Below are positions 1 to 8,669 of a stretch of 56,544 nt of DNA, piece by piece. Origin of the DNA: Streptomyces sp. NRRL F-5630 (GTDB lineage: Bacteria; Actinomycetota; Actinomycetes; Streptomycetales; Streptomycetaceae); assembly GCF_000719475.1 (NCBI RefSeq), contig NZ_JOGO01000039.1:1-56544 (forward strand), read 5' to 3'. Positions within the stretch are counted from its first letter, which is position 1, and every line of letters starts with the position of its first letter. A program made the translations under genes and the position numbers. The notes beneath the pieces are model-generated. The model made no database searches and was not told the origin of the DNA. It saw only the letters and a list, made by a program, of their open reading frames with translations.

Positions 1-2
1 GT

Positions 3-74
3 GCCGGGGCGGGGTGGAGTGCGGGGGCCGGGGCGGGGTGGAGTGCGGGGGCCGGGGCGGGGAGGAGTGCGGGG
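3..74. repeat. 24-bp tandem repeat, three copies
   Basis: Three head-to-tail copies of a 24-bp G-rich unit run from 3 to 74. The third copy differs by one base (t to a). The repeat lies just downstream of the WhiB-like gene on the minus strand. It may continue left of the window. No coding function is apparent. Confidence 0.85.
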
Positions 75-125
75 GCGGGGGCCTCCGGGCGGGACCGGCC
101 CGCCTGGGCGGCGGGTGTCGGCGCG

Positions 126-494
126 TCAGCGGGCGGTGGCGACCGTGCGGCGTCGGCGGCGGGCCAGGAGGACACGGCGCTCGGCCGCCGTGAGACCGCC
201 CCAGACGCCGTACGGCTCCGGCTGGACCAGCGCGTGCTCTCGGCACTCGACCCGGACGGGACAGCCGGCGCAGACGCGCTTGGCGGCGTCCTCCCGGGAG
301 AGGCGCGCGGCGGTGGGCTCCTTGGAGGGGGCGAAGAAGAGGCCCGCCTCGTCGCGGCGGCAGACGGCCTCGGCGTGCCAGGGGGTGTCCTTGTCGCGGG
401 GTGGGGTGCTCGTATCGCGCTGGCGCTCCGGCTCGGGGGACCGCTGCTGGGGGATGGCGCTGATCGGGAGGGACTGACGCGGCGAGTACAGCAC
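126..494 (-). CDS. wblI: WhiB-like Fe-S transcription factor (WblI-like)
   Basis: 122-residue WhiB-family protein, predicted to carry a [4Fe-4S] cluster and act as a redox- or NO-responsive transcription partner of the principal sigma factor. The four cluster cysteines are C45, C75, C78 and C84 (C-x2-C-x5-C for the last three). The family G[VI]WGG turn is GVWGG at residues 96-100, followed by a basic arginine-rich DNA-binding tail. The GTG start is supported by an AGGAG six bases upstream. The symbol rests on context: in Streptomyces a wbl gene of this kind lies beside a DUF1707 gene and the fumarase genes. Residues 1-40 are variable and probably disordered. Family assignment is very secure; the exact paralog name is less so. 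Confidence 0.9.
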   Translation of the reverse strand: MLYSPRQSLPISAIPQQRSPEPERQRDTSTPPRDKDTPWHAEAVCRRDEAGLFFAPSKEPTAARLSREDAAKRVCAGCPVRVECREHALVQPEPYGVWGGLTAAERRVLLARRRRRTVATAR

Positions 495-650
495 GGTCTA
501 CTCCTGACGACGGCTAACGGCTTCGCGAGCGACGAGCGACGTGTGACGAGCGATGGAGCAAGCTCTACCCGCTGTGCGCGCGCCTATGCACTGCGTGGGG
601 GCCCGGCGTCGGGAGGGGCGATGTGTGACACCCGGCGAGGCGGGGTGGCG

Positions 651-667
651 GGGGCCCGGCGGGCCCC
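651..667. terminator. GC hairpin between the DUF1707 and wblI genes
   Basis: A 7-bp perfect inverted repeat (GGGGCCC / GGGCCCC, 3-nt loop) lies about 80 bp after the DUF1707 stop on the minus strand. No T-tract follows, so it is a weak candidate terminator. The rest of 495-746 holds no gene; the wblI promoter must lie there. Confidence 0.35.
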
Positions 668-746
668 GGCGGGGGTGGGCGCGATGGGGATCGCCGAGGG
701 TGGGCGCCGAGGGGTGTGCCAGGGATGTCCGCGCGGGGTGGGGCCC

Positions 747-1421
747 TCAGCCCAGCCGCTTCCGCAGATGGCGCGAGAGCTCGCGGATCAGCCGTCCCCG
801 CTTCGGCGCCGCCTTCACGCTGCCCAGAACGGCGAAGCCCTCGACGTGGACGGACGGGGCCTCGGGGTCGGTGGCCTGGAGGCCCTTGACCTGGAACTCG
901 CCGAGGACTCCGCTGCCGCCGCCGTGCAGCGTCACGTTCTCCGGCACGCGGATCTCGACGCCGCCCAGGACCGAGAACGCCCGGATCGAGATGTGGCGGT
1001 GCTCGAAGATCGCCTCGCTCAGGTCGAGCTTGACGCCCCCGAAGATCGCGTACGCGCGGATGCGGGCCGCCGGGCGCCAGTTGCCCCGGCGCACGGCCTG
1101 CGAGAACACCGCGTACAGGTCCTCCTCGGGGCCCGCCGGGCCGGTCGGCGGGAGAGCGGCGGACGTACGCGCCGGGGCGGGGCGCGGGAGGTCGGCGACG
1201 AGGGGTTCCAGGGCCGCGTGCGTACGGGCGGCGTAGACCGCCTCCACCCGCTCCGCGTGCTCCTCGGCGGTCAGTCGGCCCTCCGCGAGCGCCTCGCGCA
1301 GGATCGCCGCGTAGTGGTCGCGATCGGCGTCCGAGGCGCGCAGGCCGGGGCTGCCGCTCGCACCCTCCCCGGCGGTCGTCGTGAGGCGCTGGGCGGTCTG
1401 GGGGCGCTTGTCGAGGTCCAC
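747..1421 (-). CDS. DUF1707 / LiaF-like C-terminal domain protein
   Basis: 224-residue protein. Residues about 15-65 match the DUF1707 (SHOCT-like) signature, including the ASDADRD motif and the AEEHAERV segment. The C-terminal half (about 120-215) is rich in beta strands of the kind found in LiaF and cell-wall-active antibiotic response proteins ([21 protein letters not shown]). No transmembrane segment is visible. Such proteins are common in actinobacteria and are linked to envelope stress, but their biochemistry is not established. The GTG start was chosen because a TACCCT -10 box sits six bases upstream and no ribosome binding site exists, implying a leaderless transcript. A longer upstream reading frame has atypical composition and was not used. 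Confidence 0.8.
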   Translation of the reverse strand: MDLDKRPQTAQRLTTTAGEGASGSPGLRASDADRDHYAAILREALAEGRLTAEEHAERVEAVYAARTHAALEPLVADLPRPAPARTSAALPPTGPAGPEEDLYAVFSQAVRRGNWRPAARIRAYAIFGGVKLDLSEAIFEHRHISIRAFSVLGGVEIRVPENVTLHGGGSGVLGEFQVKGLQATDPEAPSVHVEGFAVLGSVKAAPKRGRLIRELSRHLRKRLG

Positions 1422-1457
1422 TGCCGCAGGGTACCGAAACGCGATAGATCGCGTCAC
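1422..1457 (-). promoter_or_regulatory. Leaderless promoter with palindrome for the DUF1707 gene
   Basis: On the minus strand a -35-like GTGACG (1452-1457) is separated by 18 bp from TACCCT (1428-1433), which ends six bases before the GTG. The spacer contains the 16-bp inverted repeat ACGCGATAGATCGCGT (1439-1454, 6-bp arms). A repressor bound there would block RNA polymerase. The promoter is inferred from spacing and sequence only. Confidence 0.5.
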
Positions 1458-1691
1458 CCCGCGCGAGGGCCCTTTCCGCCCTTCCGCACGAGGGGCCCGC
1501 TGCCGGGCAGCGCCGCGCGTCCCGCCCCACCAAGCCACCGAGCCACCACTGAGCCCTACCTCACAAACGCCCGCCGTTCGCGAGGTTCTAACCTGAAGGG
1601 CGCCGCCCAGGAGCCAGGAAGCCGGGTCGCGGGCGGCCCGGGGGCGACCCACACCCTCCGCCCCGCGTCACCCACACGAGGAAGCGTCACG

Positions 1692-3365
1692 ATGCCGGAG
1701 TTCGCGTACACCGATCTGCTGCCCACCGGAGAGGACACCACGCCGTACCGGCTGGTGACCTCGGAGGGGGTCTCCACCTTCGAGGCGGACGGCCGGACCT
1801 TCCTCAAGGTCGATCCGGAGGCGCTCCGCACGCTCGCCGCCGAGGCGGTGCACGACATCCAGCACTACCTGCGCCCCGCCCACCTCGCCCAGCTCCGCCG
1901 CATCATCGACGACCCCGAGGCCAGCTCGAACGACAAGTTCGTCGCGCTCGACCTGCTGAAGAACGCGAACATCGCCGCCGCGGGCGTCCTGCCCATGTGC
2001 CAGGACACCGGCACCGCGATCGTCATGGGCAAGCGCGGCCAGCAGGTGCTCACCTCGGGCGAGGACGAGAAGGCCCTCGCGCACGGCATCTACGACGCGT
2101 ACACCAAGCTCAACCTGCGCTACTCGCAGATGGCGCCGCTGACCATGTGGGAGGAGAAGAACACCGGCTCCAACCTCCCCGCCCAGATCGAGCTGTACGC
2201 GACCGACGGCGGCGCCTACAAGTTCCTCTTCATGGCCAAGGGCGGGGGCAGCGCCAACAAGTCCTTCCTCTACCAGGAGACGAAGGCCGTCCTCAACGAG
2301 TCCTCCATGATGAAGTTCCTGGAGCAGAAGATCCGCTCGCTCGGCACCGCCGCCTGCCCGCCGTACCACCTCGCGATCGTCGTCGGCGGCACGAGCGCCG
2401 AGTTCGCGCTCAAGACCGCCAAGTACGCCTCGGCGCACTACCTCGACGAGCTTCCCGAGGAGGGTTCGCCGCTCGGGCACGGCTTCCGGGACAAGGAGCT
2501 GGAGGAGAAGGTCTTCGAGCTGACGCAGAAGATCGGCATCGGCGCGCAGTTCGGCGGCAAGTACTTCTGCCACGACGTACGGGTCGTGCGCCTGCCCCGG
2601 CACGGCGCCTCCTGCCCCGTGGCCATCGCCGTCTCCTGCTCCGCCGACCGCCAGGCCGTCGCGAAGATCACCGCCGAGGGCGTCTTCCTGGAGCAACTGG
2701 AGACGGACCCGGCCCGCTTCCTGCCGGACACGACCGACGAGCACCTCTCCGAGGACGGCGCGGACGAGGTCGTGCGCATCGACCTCAACCAGCCGATGGA
2801 CGAGATCCTCGCCGAGCTGACCAAGTACCCGGTCAAGACCCGCCTCTCGCTCACCGGCCCGCTCGTCGTCGCGCGCGACATCGCGCACGCCAAGCTCAAG
2901 GAGCGGCTCGACGCGGGCGAGGGCCTGCCGCAGTACCTCAAGGACCACCCCGTCTACTACGCGGGTCCCGCCAAGACGCCCGAGGGCTACGCCTCCGGCT
3001 CCTTCGGCCCGACGACCGCCGGGCGCATGGACTCCTACGTCGAGCAGTTCCAGGCCGCGGGCGGCTCCAAGGTCATGCTCGCCAAGGGCAACCGCTCGCA
3101 GCAGGTCACCGACGCCTGCGCCACGCACGGCGGCTTCTACCTCGGCTCCATCGGCGGCCCGGCCGCGCGCCTCGCGCAGGACTGCATCAAGAAGGTCGAG
3201 GTCGTCGAGTACGAGGAGCTGGGGATGGAGGCCGTCTGGCGCATCGAGGTCGAGGACTTCCCGGCCTTCATCGTCGTGGACGACAAGGGCAACGACTTCT
3301 TCACCGAGCCCGCCCCGGCGCCGACCTTCACGAGCATCCCGGTGCGGGGCCCGGGCCTCGGCTGA
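1692..3365 (+). CDS. Fumarate hydratase, class I (Fe-S)
   Basis: 557-residue iron-sulfur fumarase that interconverts fumarate and malate in the TCA cycle in the cytoplasm. The three cluster cysteines are visible: C103 in LPMCQDTG, C222 in AACPPYH and C308 in GASCPVA. The length is that of single-chain class I enzymes such as FumA/FumB. The N-terminal catalytic domain (about 1-370) is followed by the beta domain with [13 protein letters not shown] near 440. The start ATG follows GAGGAAG at a suitable distance. It precedes fumC, so two unrelated fumarases are adjacent. A possible -10 (TAACCT, 1589-1594) lies about 100 bp upstream, within 1458-1691. Confidence 0.96.
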   Translation: MPEFAYTDLLPTGEDTTPYRLVTSEGVSTFEADGRTFLKVDPEALRTLAAEAVHDIQHYLRPAHLAQLRRIIDDPEASSNDKFVALDLLKNANIAAAGVLPMCQDTGTAIVMGKRGQQVLTSGEDEKALAHGIYDAYTKLNLRYSQMAPLTMWEEKNTGSNLPAQIELYATDGGAYKFLFMAKGGGSANKSFLYQETKAVLNESSMMKFLEQKIRSLGTAACPPYHLAIVVGGTSAEFALKTAKYASAHYLDELPEEGSPLGHGFRDKELEEKVFELTQKIGIGAQFGGKYFCHDVRVVRLPRHGASCPVAIAVSCSADRQAVAKITAEGVFLEQLETDPARFLPDTTDEHLSEDGADEVVRIDLNQPMDEILAELTKYPVKTRLSLTGPLVVARDIAHAKLKERLDAGEGLPQYLKDHPVYYAGPAKTPEGYASGSFGPTTAGRMDSYVEQFQAAGGSKVMLAKGNRSQQVTDACATHGGFYLGSIGGPAARLAQDCIKKVEVVEYEELGMEAVWRIEVEDFPAFIVVDDKGNDFFTEPAPAPTFTSIPVRGPGLG

Positions 3366-3369
3366 CGAA

Positions 3370-3416
3370 GGCCGGGCGGTACGGGTGCGGGGCCCCCGCA
3401 CCCGTACCGCCCGGCC
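3370..3416 (+). terminator. 47-bp near-perfect palindrome after the class I fumarase gene
   Basis: Arms of 23 bp (3370-3392 and 3394-3416) are exact reverse complements around a single base. The transcript would form a very stable hairpin immediately after the stop codon. No U-tract follows, as is usual in Streptomyces. It probably ends or attenuates transcription before fumC. Confidence 0.8.
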
Positions 3417-3530
3417 CCACCGCCCGCCCTCGCCTCGCCCCCACGGAATATCCGCCCCCGCCCCGCCGCTGCCCCCATAGAGCCCCCGCGCCGTCCCGCG
3501 CGGGTCCCCGATGGAGAGGAGCGCCGTTCC

Positions 3531-4943
3531 ATGTCCGCGACCCCCGAGTCCGCCGCCGCGCCCGAGTTCCGTACCGAGCACGACTCCATGGGCGAGGTGC
3601 GGGTGCCCGCGCACGCGAAGTACCGCGCCCAGACCCAGCGCGCCGTCGAGAACTTCCCGATCTCGGGCCAGCACCTGGAGCGCGCGCACATCCGCGCCCT
3701 CGCCCAGATCAAGGCGGCGGCGGCCAAGGTCAACGCCGAGCTGGGGGTGCTCGACGCGGAGCGCGCGCGGGCGATCCGGGAGGCGGCCGACGAGGTCGCC
3801 GAGGGCCGCTGGGACGCGCACTTCCCCGTCGACGTCTTCCAGACCGGCTCGGGAACCTCTTCGAACATGAACACGAACGAGGTCCTCGCGACGCTCGCCA
3901 CGGAGCGCCTCGGCACCGACGTGCACCCGAACGACCACGTCAACGCCTCGCAGTCGTCCAACGACGTCTTCCCCTCCTCCATCCACATCGCAGCGACCTC
4001 CGCCGTCACGCACGACCTGATCCCCGCGCTCGACCACCTCGCCGCCGCACTCGCGCGCAAGGCCGAGGAGTTCGCCGATGTCGTGAAGTCGGGCCGCACC
4101 CACCTCATGGACGCCACGCCCGTCACGCTCGGCCAGGAGTTCGGCGGCTACGCGGCGCAGGTGCGGTACGGGACCGAACGGCTGCGCGCCTCGCTGCCCC
4201 GGCTCGCGGAGCTGCCGCTGGGCGGCACGGCGGTCGGTACGGGGATCAACACGCCGCCCGGCTTCTCGGCCGCCGTCATCGCCGAGGTCGCCCGCGTCAC
4301 CGGGCTGCCGTTCACCGAGGCGCGCGACCACTTCGAGGCGCAGGGCGCGCGGGACGGGCTCGTCGAGACGTCCGGGCAGCTGCGGACGATCGCGGGCTCG
4401 CTCACGAAGATCGCCAACGACCTGCGCTGGATGTCCTCCGGGCCGCGCACGGGCCTCGCGGAGATCAACCTGCCCGATCTCCAGCCCGGTTCCTCGATCA
4501 TGCCGGGCAAGGTCAATCCCGTACTGCCCGAGGCCGTCCTCCAGGTCGCCGTGCAGGTCGTCGGCAACGACGCGACCGTGGGCGCGGCGGGCGCCGCGGG
4601 GAACTTCGAGCTGAACGTGATGCTGCCGGTCATCGCGAAGAACGTCCTGGAGTCGGTGCGGCTGCTCGCGAACGTCTCGCGGCTCCTCGCGGACCGCACG
4701 ATCGACGGGATCACGGCGAACGTGGAACGGGCGCGCGAGTACGCGGAGTCGTCGCCGTCCGTCGTCACGCCTCTCAACAAGTACCTCGGGTACGAGGAGG
4801 CGGCGAAGGTCGCGAAGAAGTCGCTCGCGGAGCGCAAGACGATCCGCGAGGTCGTGATCGAGTCCGGGTACGTGGAGCGGGGTGACCTGACGGTGGAGCA
4901 GCTGGACGAGGCGCTGGACGTGCTGCGGATGACGCGGCCGTAG
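3531..4943 (+). CDS. fumC: Fumarate hydratase, class II
   Basis: 470-residue homotetrameric, metal-independent fumarase of the aspartase/fumarase superfamily. The superfamily signature [11 protein letters not shown] is present near residues 321-331. Other conserved blocks are [14 protein letters not shown] near 105-118, [17 protein letters not shown] near 131-147, and the [10 protein letters not shown] segment near 186-195 that carries the catalytic-region His. The ATG at 3531 follows GAGAGGAG. In-frame upstream starts are absent; the ATG at 3511 is in another frame. Together with the upstream Fe-S fumarase it gives the cell an oxygen- and iron-insensitive backup for the same TCA step. Confidence 0.97.
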   Translation: MSATPESAAAPEFRTEHDSMGEVRVPAHAKYRAQTQRAVENFPISGQHLERAHIRALAQIKAAAAKVNAELGVLDAERARAIREAADEVAEGRWDAHFPVDVFQTGSGTSSNMNTNEVLATLATERLGTDVHPNDHVNASQSSNDVFPSSIHIAATSAVTHDLIPALDHLAAALARKAEEFADVVKSGRTHLMDATPVTLGQEFGGYAAQVRYGTERLRASLPRLAELPLGGTAVGTGINTPPGFSAAVIAEVARVTGLPFTEARDHFEAQGARDGLVETSGQLRTIAGSLTKIANDLRWMSSGPRTGLAEINLPDLQPGSSIMPGKVNPVLPEAVLQVAVQVVGNDATVGAAGAAGNFELNVMLPVIAKNVLESVRLLANVSRLLADRTIDGITANVERAREYAESSPSVVTPLNKYLGYEEAAKVAKKSLAERKTIREVVIESGYVERGDLTVEQLDEALDVLRMTRP

Positions 4944-4974
4944 GCGGCCGGCCGGGGGGCGGAGGGGCCGGGCG

Positions 4975-4980
4975 TAAAAT
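4975..4980 (+). promoter_or_regulatory. -10 box TAAAAT of a leaderless promoter
   Basis: TAAAAT ends six bases before the ATG of the DUF402 gene and no Shine-Dalgarno sequence lies between. Transcription would start at or within a base or two of the ATG. No convincing -35 is visible. Confidence 0.55.
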
Positions 4981-4986
4981 CCGCCC

Positions 4987-5661
4987 ATGCCCCACGAAAC
5001 CGCCGCCCCCCGCTGGTCCCCCGGCACCCCCATCCTCTGGCGCTACCGCGCCAACGGGACCCGCGGCGACGAGGGCGTGCACATCTGCCGCCCGATGACG
5101 GTCGTCGAGGACACCGGGGACCGGCTCGCGGCCTGGCTCGCGCCCGGTACGGAGTGCGTGCGGCCGGTCTTCGCCGACGGCACCCCGGTGCACGCCGAGC
5201 CGCTCGCGAGCCGGTACACGCGCCCCCGTACCACCGGGCGTGAGCCCTGGTGGGGGAACGGCGTCCTCAAGCTCGCCCGTACCGGTGAACCCTGGTCGGT
5301 CTGGTTGTGGTGGGACGAGGACTGGACCTTCAGGAACTGGTACGTGAACCTGGAGCAGCCGCTGCGGCGGCACCCGGCGGGCGTGGACTCCGTGGACCAC
5401 TTCCTCGACATCGACGTCCAGCGGGACCGCTCCTGGTCCTGGCGGGACGAGGACGAGTTCGCGCAGGCGTGCGCGGACGGGCTGATGAGCCCGGAGACGG
5501 CGGCGGGGGTACGCGAGGCGGGCCGCGCGGCCGTCGCGCTCATCGCGGCCTGGGGCGCCCCGTTCAGCGAGCCGTGGGCCGAGTGGCGGCCCGAGCCCTC
5601 CTGGCCCGTACCGGCGCTCCCCGCCGACTGGGACCGGCTGCCCGCCGGGGTGACGGCATGA
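4987..5661 (+). CDS. DUF402 family protein
   Basis: 224-residue protein with the DUF402 core at about residues 75-190. Typical features are WSVWLWWDEDWTFRNWYVNL (100-119) and the metal-binding-type HFLDIDV (137-143), followed by a helical tail with DEDEFAQA. DUF402 proteins include nucleoside tri/diphosphatases (Ntdp/SA1684 type), so a nucleotide phosphatase role is possible but not shown here. The mRNA is probably leaderless (TAAAAT six bases upstream). It lies 43 bp after fumC but probably has its own promoter. Confidence 0.85.
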   Translation: MPHETAAPRWSPGTPILWRYRANGTRGDEGVHICRPMTVVEDTGDRLAAWLAPGTECVRPVFADGTPVHAEPLASRYTRPRTTGREPWWGNGVLKLARTGEPWSVWLWWDEDWTFRNWYVNLEQPLRRHPAGVDSVDHFLDIDVQRDRSWSWRDEDEFAQACADGLMSPETAAGVREAGRAAVALIAAWGAPFSEPWAEWRPEPSWPVPALPADWDRLPAGVTA

Positions 5662-5807
5662 GACGGCCGGGCCGGGCTCATGAGACTCTTGCCGCCCCCC
5701 GGAGGGGCAAACGTAGGATCTAGCTCCGCGGGACGGCCCGACAGGGGGGCGCAACCGCCGTGGCGTGCACGGAGGTTGACCGAGAGTCAACGAGGGGCGG
5801 ACAGTAC

Positions 5808-6479
5808 GTGAGCGTGGGGTACGAGGGATACGGGGCCGGCAGACCGGACCGCTCGGGGCAGGCGGCGGCGTTCGACGCGATCGGGCGGCGCTACGACGAG
5901 GCGTTCCCGCACAAGGAGGGCCAGATCGCGGCCGGTGCCTGGCTCGCGAAGGAACTGCCCGCCGGGGCGCGGGTCCTGGACGTGGGCAGCGGCACGGGGC
6001 TGCCGACCGCCAAGGACCTCGTCGATGCCGGGTTCGACGTCACCGGCGTGGACCTGTCGCCCCGCATGGTGGAACTCGCCACGACGCACGTCCCCGGGGC
6101 CCGGTTCCTGCGGCGCGACCTCGCCTCGCTGCGCGCCGAGGGCCCCGACGGGCTCGGCCGCTTCGACGGCATCACGTGCTTCTTCACCCTGCTCATGCTG
6201 CCCCGCCCGGAGATCCCGCACGCGCTCCGTTCCCTGCGCTCCCTGCTCCGTCCCGGCGGGCTGCTCGCGCTGTCGATGGTCGAGGCGGACCTCGACGACG
6301 CGACGATTCCTTTCCTGGGGCACGAGATCCGGGTCTCGGGCTACCTCCGCGAGGAGTTGCGCCGTACCGTGCGGGATGCCGGGTTCGAGATCGCCGGCGA
6401 GGACTCGTACTCGTACGCCCCCGCCAGCACCGACACCCCTCCCGAGTTCCAGCTTTTCCTGAACTGCCGGCGCGTCTGA
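5808..6479 (+). CDS. Class I SAM-dependent methyltransferase
   Basis: 223-residue protein with a Rossmann-fold methyltransferase core. Motif I is VLDVGSGTGLP (near residues 55-65) and motif II the acidic VTGVDLSPRMVEL (near 80-92). A later LLRPGGLLALSMVE segment fits motif post-III. The substrate cannot be told from sequence. The GTG at 5808 was chosen because conserved composition begins there; a GTG at 5760 would add 16 residues. It sits between the DUF402 and phosphatase genes on the same strand, with short spacers. Confidence 0.85.
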   Translation: MSVGYEGYGAGRPDRSGQAAAFDAIGRRYDEAFPHKEGQIAAGAWLAKELPAGARVLDVGSGTGLPTAKDLVDAGFDVTGVDLSPRMVELATTHVPGARFLRRDLASLRAEGPDGLGRFDGITCFFTLLMLPRPEIPHALRSLRSLLRPGGLLALSMVEADLDDATIPFLGHEIRVSGYLREELRRTVRDAGFEIAGEDSYSYAPASTDTPPEFQLFLNCRRV

Positions 6480-6502
6480 GCGCGGGCCGCTCAGCCGGAC
6501 GG

Positions 6503-8542
6503 ATGGATTCGACACGCGTGACCGAGCAACCCACCCCCCACCCGCAGGCGCCGGGCGGCCTGCTGCATGCCGCGCACGGCGCGGCGGGGCAGCCCTTGCC
6601 CGCGCCGCAGGGCCCCGCCGCGCAAGAGGCGCCGACCGGCCAGGAGCGCGAGCGCGCCGAGGGCGGTGGCCACGCCCGGGACTCCAGGGGCGGCGGCGCC
6701 CCCACCGCCGCCGAGCCCGTCCGGCCGCGCGCCGAGGCCCCACCGGCGCCCGCGGGCGGCACCTCCGCGCCGCGCGCCTTCAACGAGGAGCCCCCGGCGC
6801 ACCCGAGCGAACAGGAGCGCGAGCGCGCCGAGGGCGAGCGGCTGCGCTTCGTCGGCGCGGCGACGCGCCGGATCGCCCGCGGCATCGACCTCGACGAGAT
6901 CGTCATGGGCCTGTGCCGGGCGAGCGTGCCGGTCTTCGCCGACGCGATCCTCGTCTACCTCCGCGACCCGCTCCCCGTCGGCGACGAGCGCCCCACGGGA
7001 CCGCTCGTCCTGCGCCTGCGCCGCACCGACCGCATCCCCGACCCGGGGATGCTCACCGGGCAGTACACGCTCTCGGGAGCGCTCCTCCCGGCGACGCCGC
7101 TCCCGGACGGCTCGGTGCGCGGCGCGCAGATGTGCGAGGTGGAGCCGGACGGCGCGCTCGCCGAGGTGCTGCGCGGGGTCCGGCCGCTGTTCGGCGGGAC
7201 GAAGGCGGCGCGGGCCGCGCTCCCCGAACTGCTCGGCGCCGACGCCGTACCGCCGCTCGCCGGGGTGGACGGGCGGCGGGCGATCCTCGCCCCGCTGCGC
7301 GGGCGCCGCCGGGTGATCGGCGCGGCCGTCTTCCTGCGCGCCCCCGAACGCGTGCCCTTCGCACCCGACGACCTCCTCGTGGCGGCGCAGCTCGCGACCC
7401 ACTCGGCGCTCGGGGTCGACAAGGCGGTGCTCTACGGCCGCGAGGCGTACATCGCCGACGAGTTGCAGCGCATGATGCTCCCCGAGACGCTGCCCAACGC
7501 GACGGGGGTGCGGCTCGCGAGCCGGTACCTGCCCGCCGCCGAGACAGCGCGCGTCGGCGGCGACTGGTACGACGCGATCCCGCTGCCGGGCTCGCGCGTC
7601 GCGCTCGTCGTGGGCGACGTCATGGGCCACTCGATGACCTCGGCGGCGATCATGGGCCAGCTGCGGACCACGGCGCAGACCCTCGCCGGGCTCGACCTGC
7701 CGCCGACCGAGGTCCTGCACCACCTCGACGAGCAGGCGCAGCGGCTCGGCAGCGACCGCATGGCGACGTGCGTGTACGTCGTCTACGACCCCGTCGCACA
7801 CCGCATCACGGTCGCCAACGCGGGCCACCCGCCGCCCCTCCTGCTCCACATGGACGGGCGCGCCGAGGTGCTCAGCGTGCCGCCGGGGGCGCCGATCGGG
7901 GTCGGCGGCGTGGACTTCGAGGCGGTCGAGCTGGACGCGCCCTCGGGGGCGACGCTGCTGCTCTACACGGACGGGCTCGTCGAGTCGCGGCTGCGGGACG
8001 TGTGGACGGGGATCGAGCAGCTCACCGAGAAGCTCGCCGAGACCGCGCGGCTGACGGGCGCGGACCACGCGCCGCCGCTGGAGGCGCTGTGCGACTCGGT
8101 GCTCGACGTGCTCGGCCCGAGCGACCGTGACGACGACATCGCGCTGCTCGCCGCGCGCTTCGAGGGGATCGCGCCGCAGGACGTCGCCTTCTGGTTCCTC
8201 GACCCGGAGCCGCGCGCCGTCTCCCGCGCCCGGCGGCTGGCGCGGGAAGCGCTGGAGCGGTGGGGCCTGGAGCGGCACATCGACACGGTGCAGCTCCTGG
8301 TGAGCGAGGTCGTGACGAACGCGGTCCGCTACGCGACGCACCCCGTCACGCTGCGGCTGCTGCGCACGGACGTGCTCCGGGTGGAGGTCGGCGACGACGT
8401 GCCGCAACTGCCCCGGGTGCGGAACGCGCGGACGACGGACGAGGGCGGGCGCGGGCTGTTCCTGGTGAAGCGGCTCGCCCGCAGGTGGGACGCGACGCGG
8501 CTCGGGAACGGGAAGGTCGTCTGGTTCGAGCTGGACGCGTAG
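6503..8542 (+). CDS. PP2C/SpoIIE-type phosphatase with GAF and HATPase domains
   Basis: 679-residue regulator with a disordered N-terminus (about 1-110), a GAF-like sensor (about 125-310), a SpoIIE PP2C domain (about 325-550) and a C-terminal RsbW-type HATPase (about 565-679). PP2C metal ligands are visible in GGDWYDA near 352, VGDVMGHSM near 370, YTDGLVE near 490 and DDIALL near 545. The HATPase has an N-box-like SEVVTNAVRYA and the G-box EGGRGLFLV. In Streptomyces such proteins dephosphorylate anti-anti-sigma factors and may bind the partner sigma factor. No anti-anti-sigma gene is adjacent. The ATG follows a 23-bp gap from the methyltransferase gene, so co-transcription is likely. Confidence 0.93.
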   Translation: MDSTRVTEQPTPHPQAPGGLLHAAHGAAGQPLPAPQGPAAQEAPTGQERERAEGGGHARDSRGGGAPTAAEPVRPRAEAPPAPAGGTSAPRAFNEEPPAHPSEQERERAEGERLRFVGAATRRIARGIDLDEIVMGLCRASVPVFADAILVYLRDPLPVGDERPTGPLVLRLRRTDRIPDPGMLTGQYTLSGALLPATPLPDGSVRGAQMCEVEPDGALAEVLRGVRPLFGGTKAARAALPELLGADAVPPLAGVDGRRAILAPLRGRRRVIGAAVFLRAPERVPFAPDDLLVAAQLATHSALGVDKAVLYGREAYIADELQRMMLPETLPNATGVRLASRYLPAAETARVGGDWYDAIPLPGSRVALVVGDVMGHSMTSAAIMGQLRTTAQTLAGLDLPPTEVLHHLDEQAQRLGSDRMATCVYVVYDPVAHRITVANAGHPPPLLLHMDGRAEVLSVPPGAPIGVGGVDFEAVELDAPSGATLLLYTDGLVESRLRDVWTGIEQLTEKLAETARLTGADHAPPLEALCDSVLDVLGPSDRDDDIALLAARFEGIAPQDVAFWFLDPEPRAVSRARRLAREALERWGLERHIDTVQLLVSEVVTNAVRYATHPVTLRLLRTDVLRVEVGDDVPQLPRVRNARTTDEGGRGLFLVKRLARRWDATRLGNGKVVWFELDA

Positions 8543-8621
8543 GCGCGGCACGGGGGCGCCCCGCGTCCTCGCGCCGGACGGCGCCGGGCCCGCGCTCCGG
8601 ACGCGGAGGCCGTACGCGTGG

Positions 8622-8664
8622 AGGTGCCCCCGGCCCGGGTCTGTTCCCGGGGCCGGGGGCACCT
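8622..8664. terminator. Bidirectional terminator between convergent genes
   Basis: Inverted repeat with arms 8622-8639 (AGGTGCCCCCGGCCCGGG) and 8646-8664, short loop. It lies between the convergent phosphatase and penicillin-binding protein genes and can serve both strands. Confidence 0.8.
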
Positions 8665-8669
8665 CGTTG

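Noticed and set aside
234..1691. Long plus-strand extension in frame with the class I fumarase
   Set aside because: It is antisense to wblI and DUF1707, has atypical composition, and the family N-terminus and ribosome binding site support ATG 1692.
1668..5033. 1121-codon minus-strand ORF opposite the fumarases
   Set aside because: Shadow of two well-supported genes; the translation is a low-complexity Arg/Leu/Val/Asp mix without domains.
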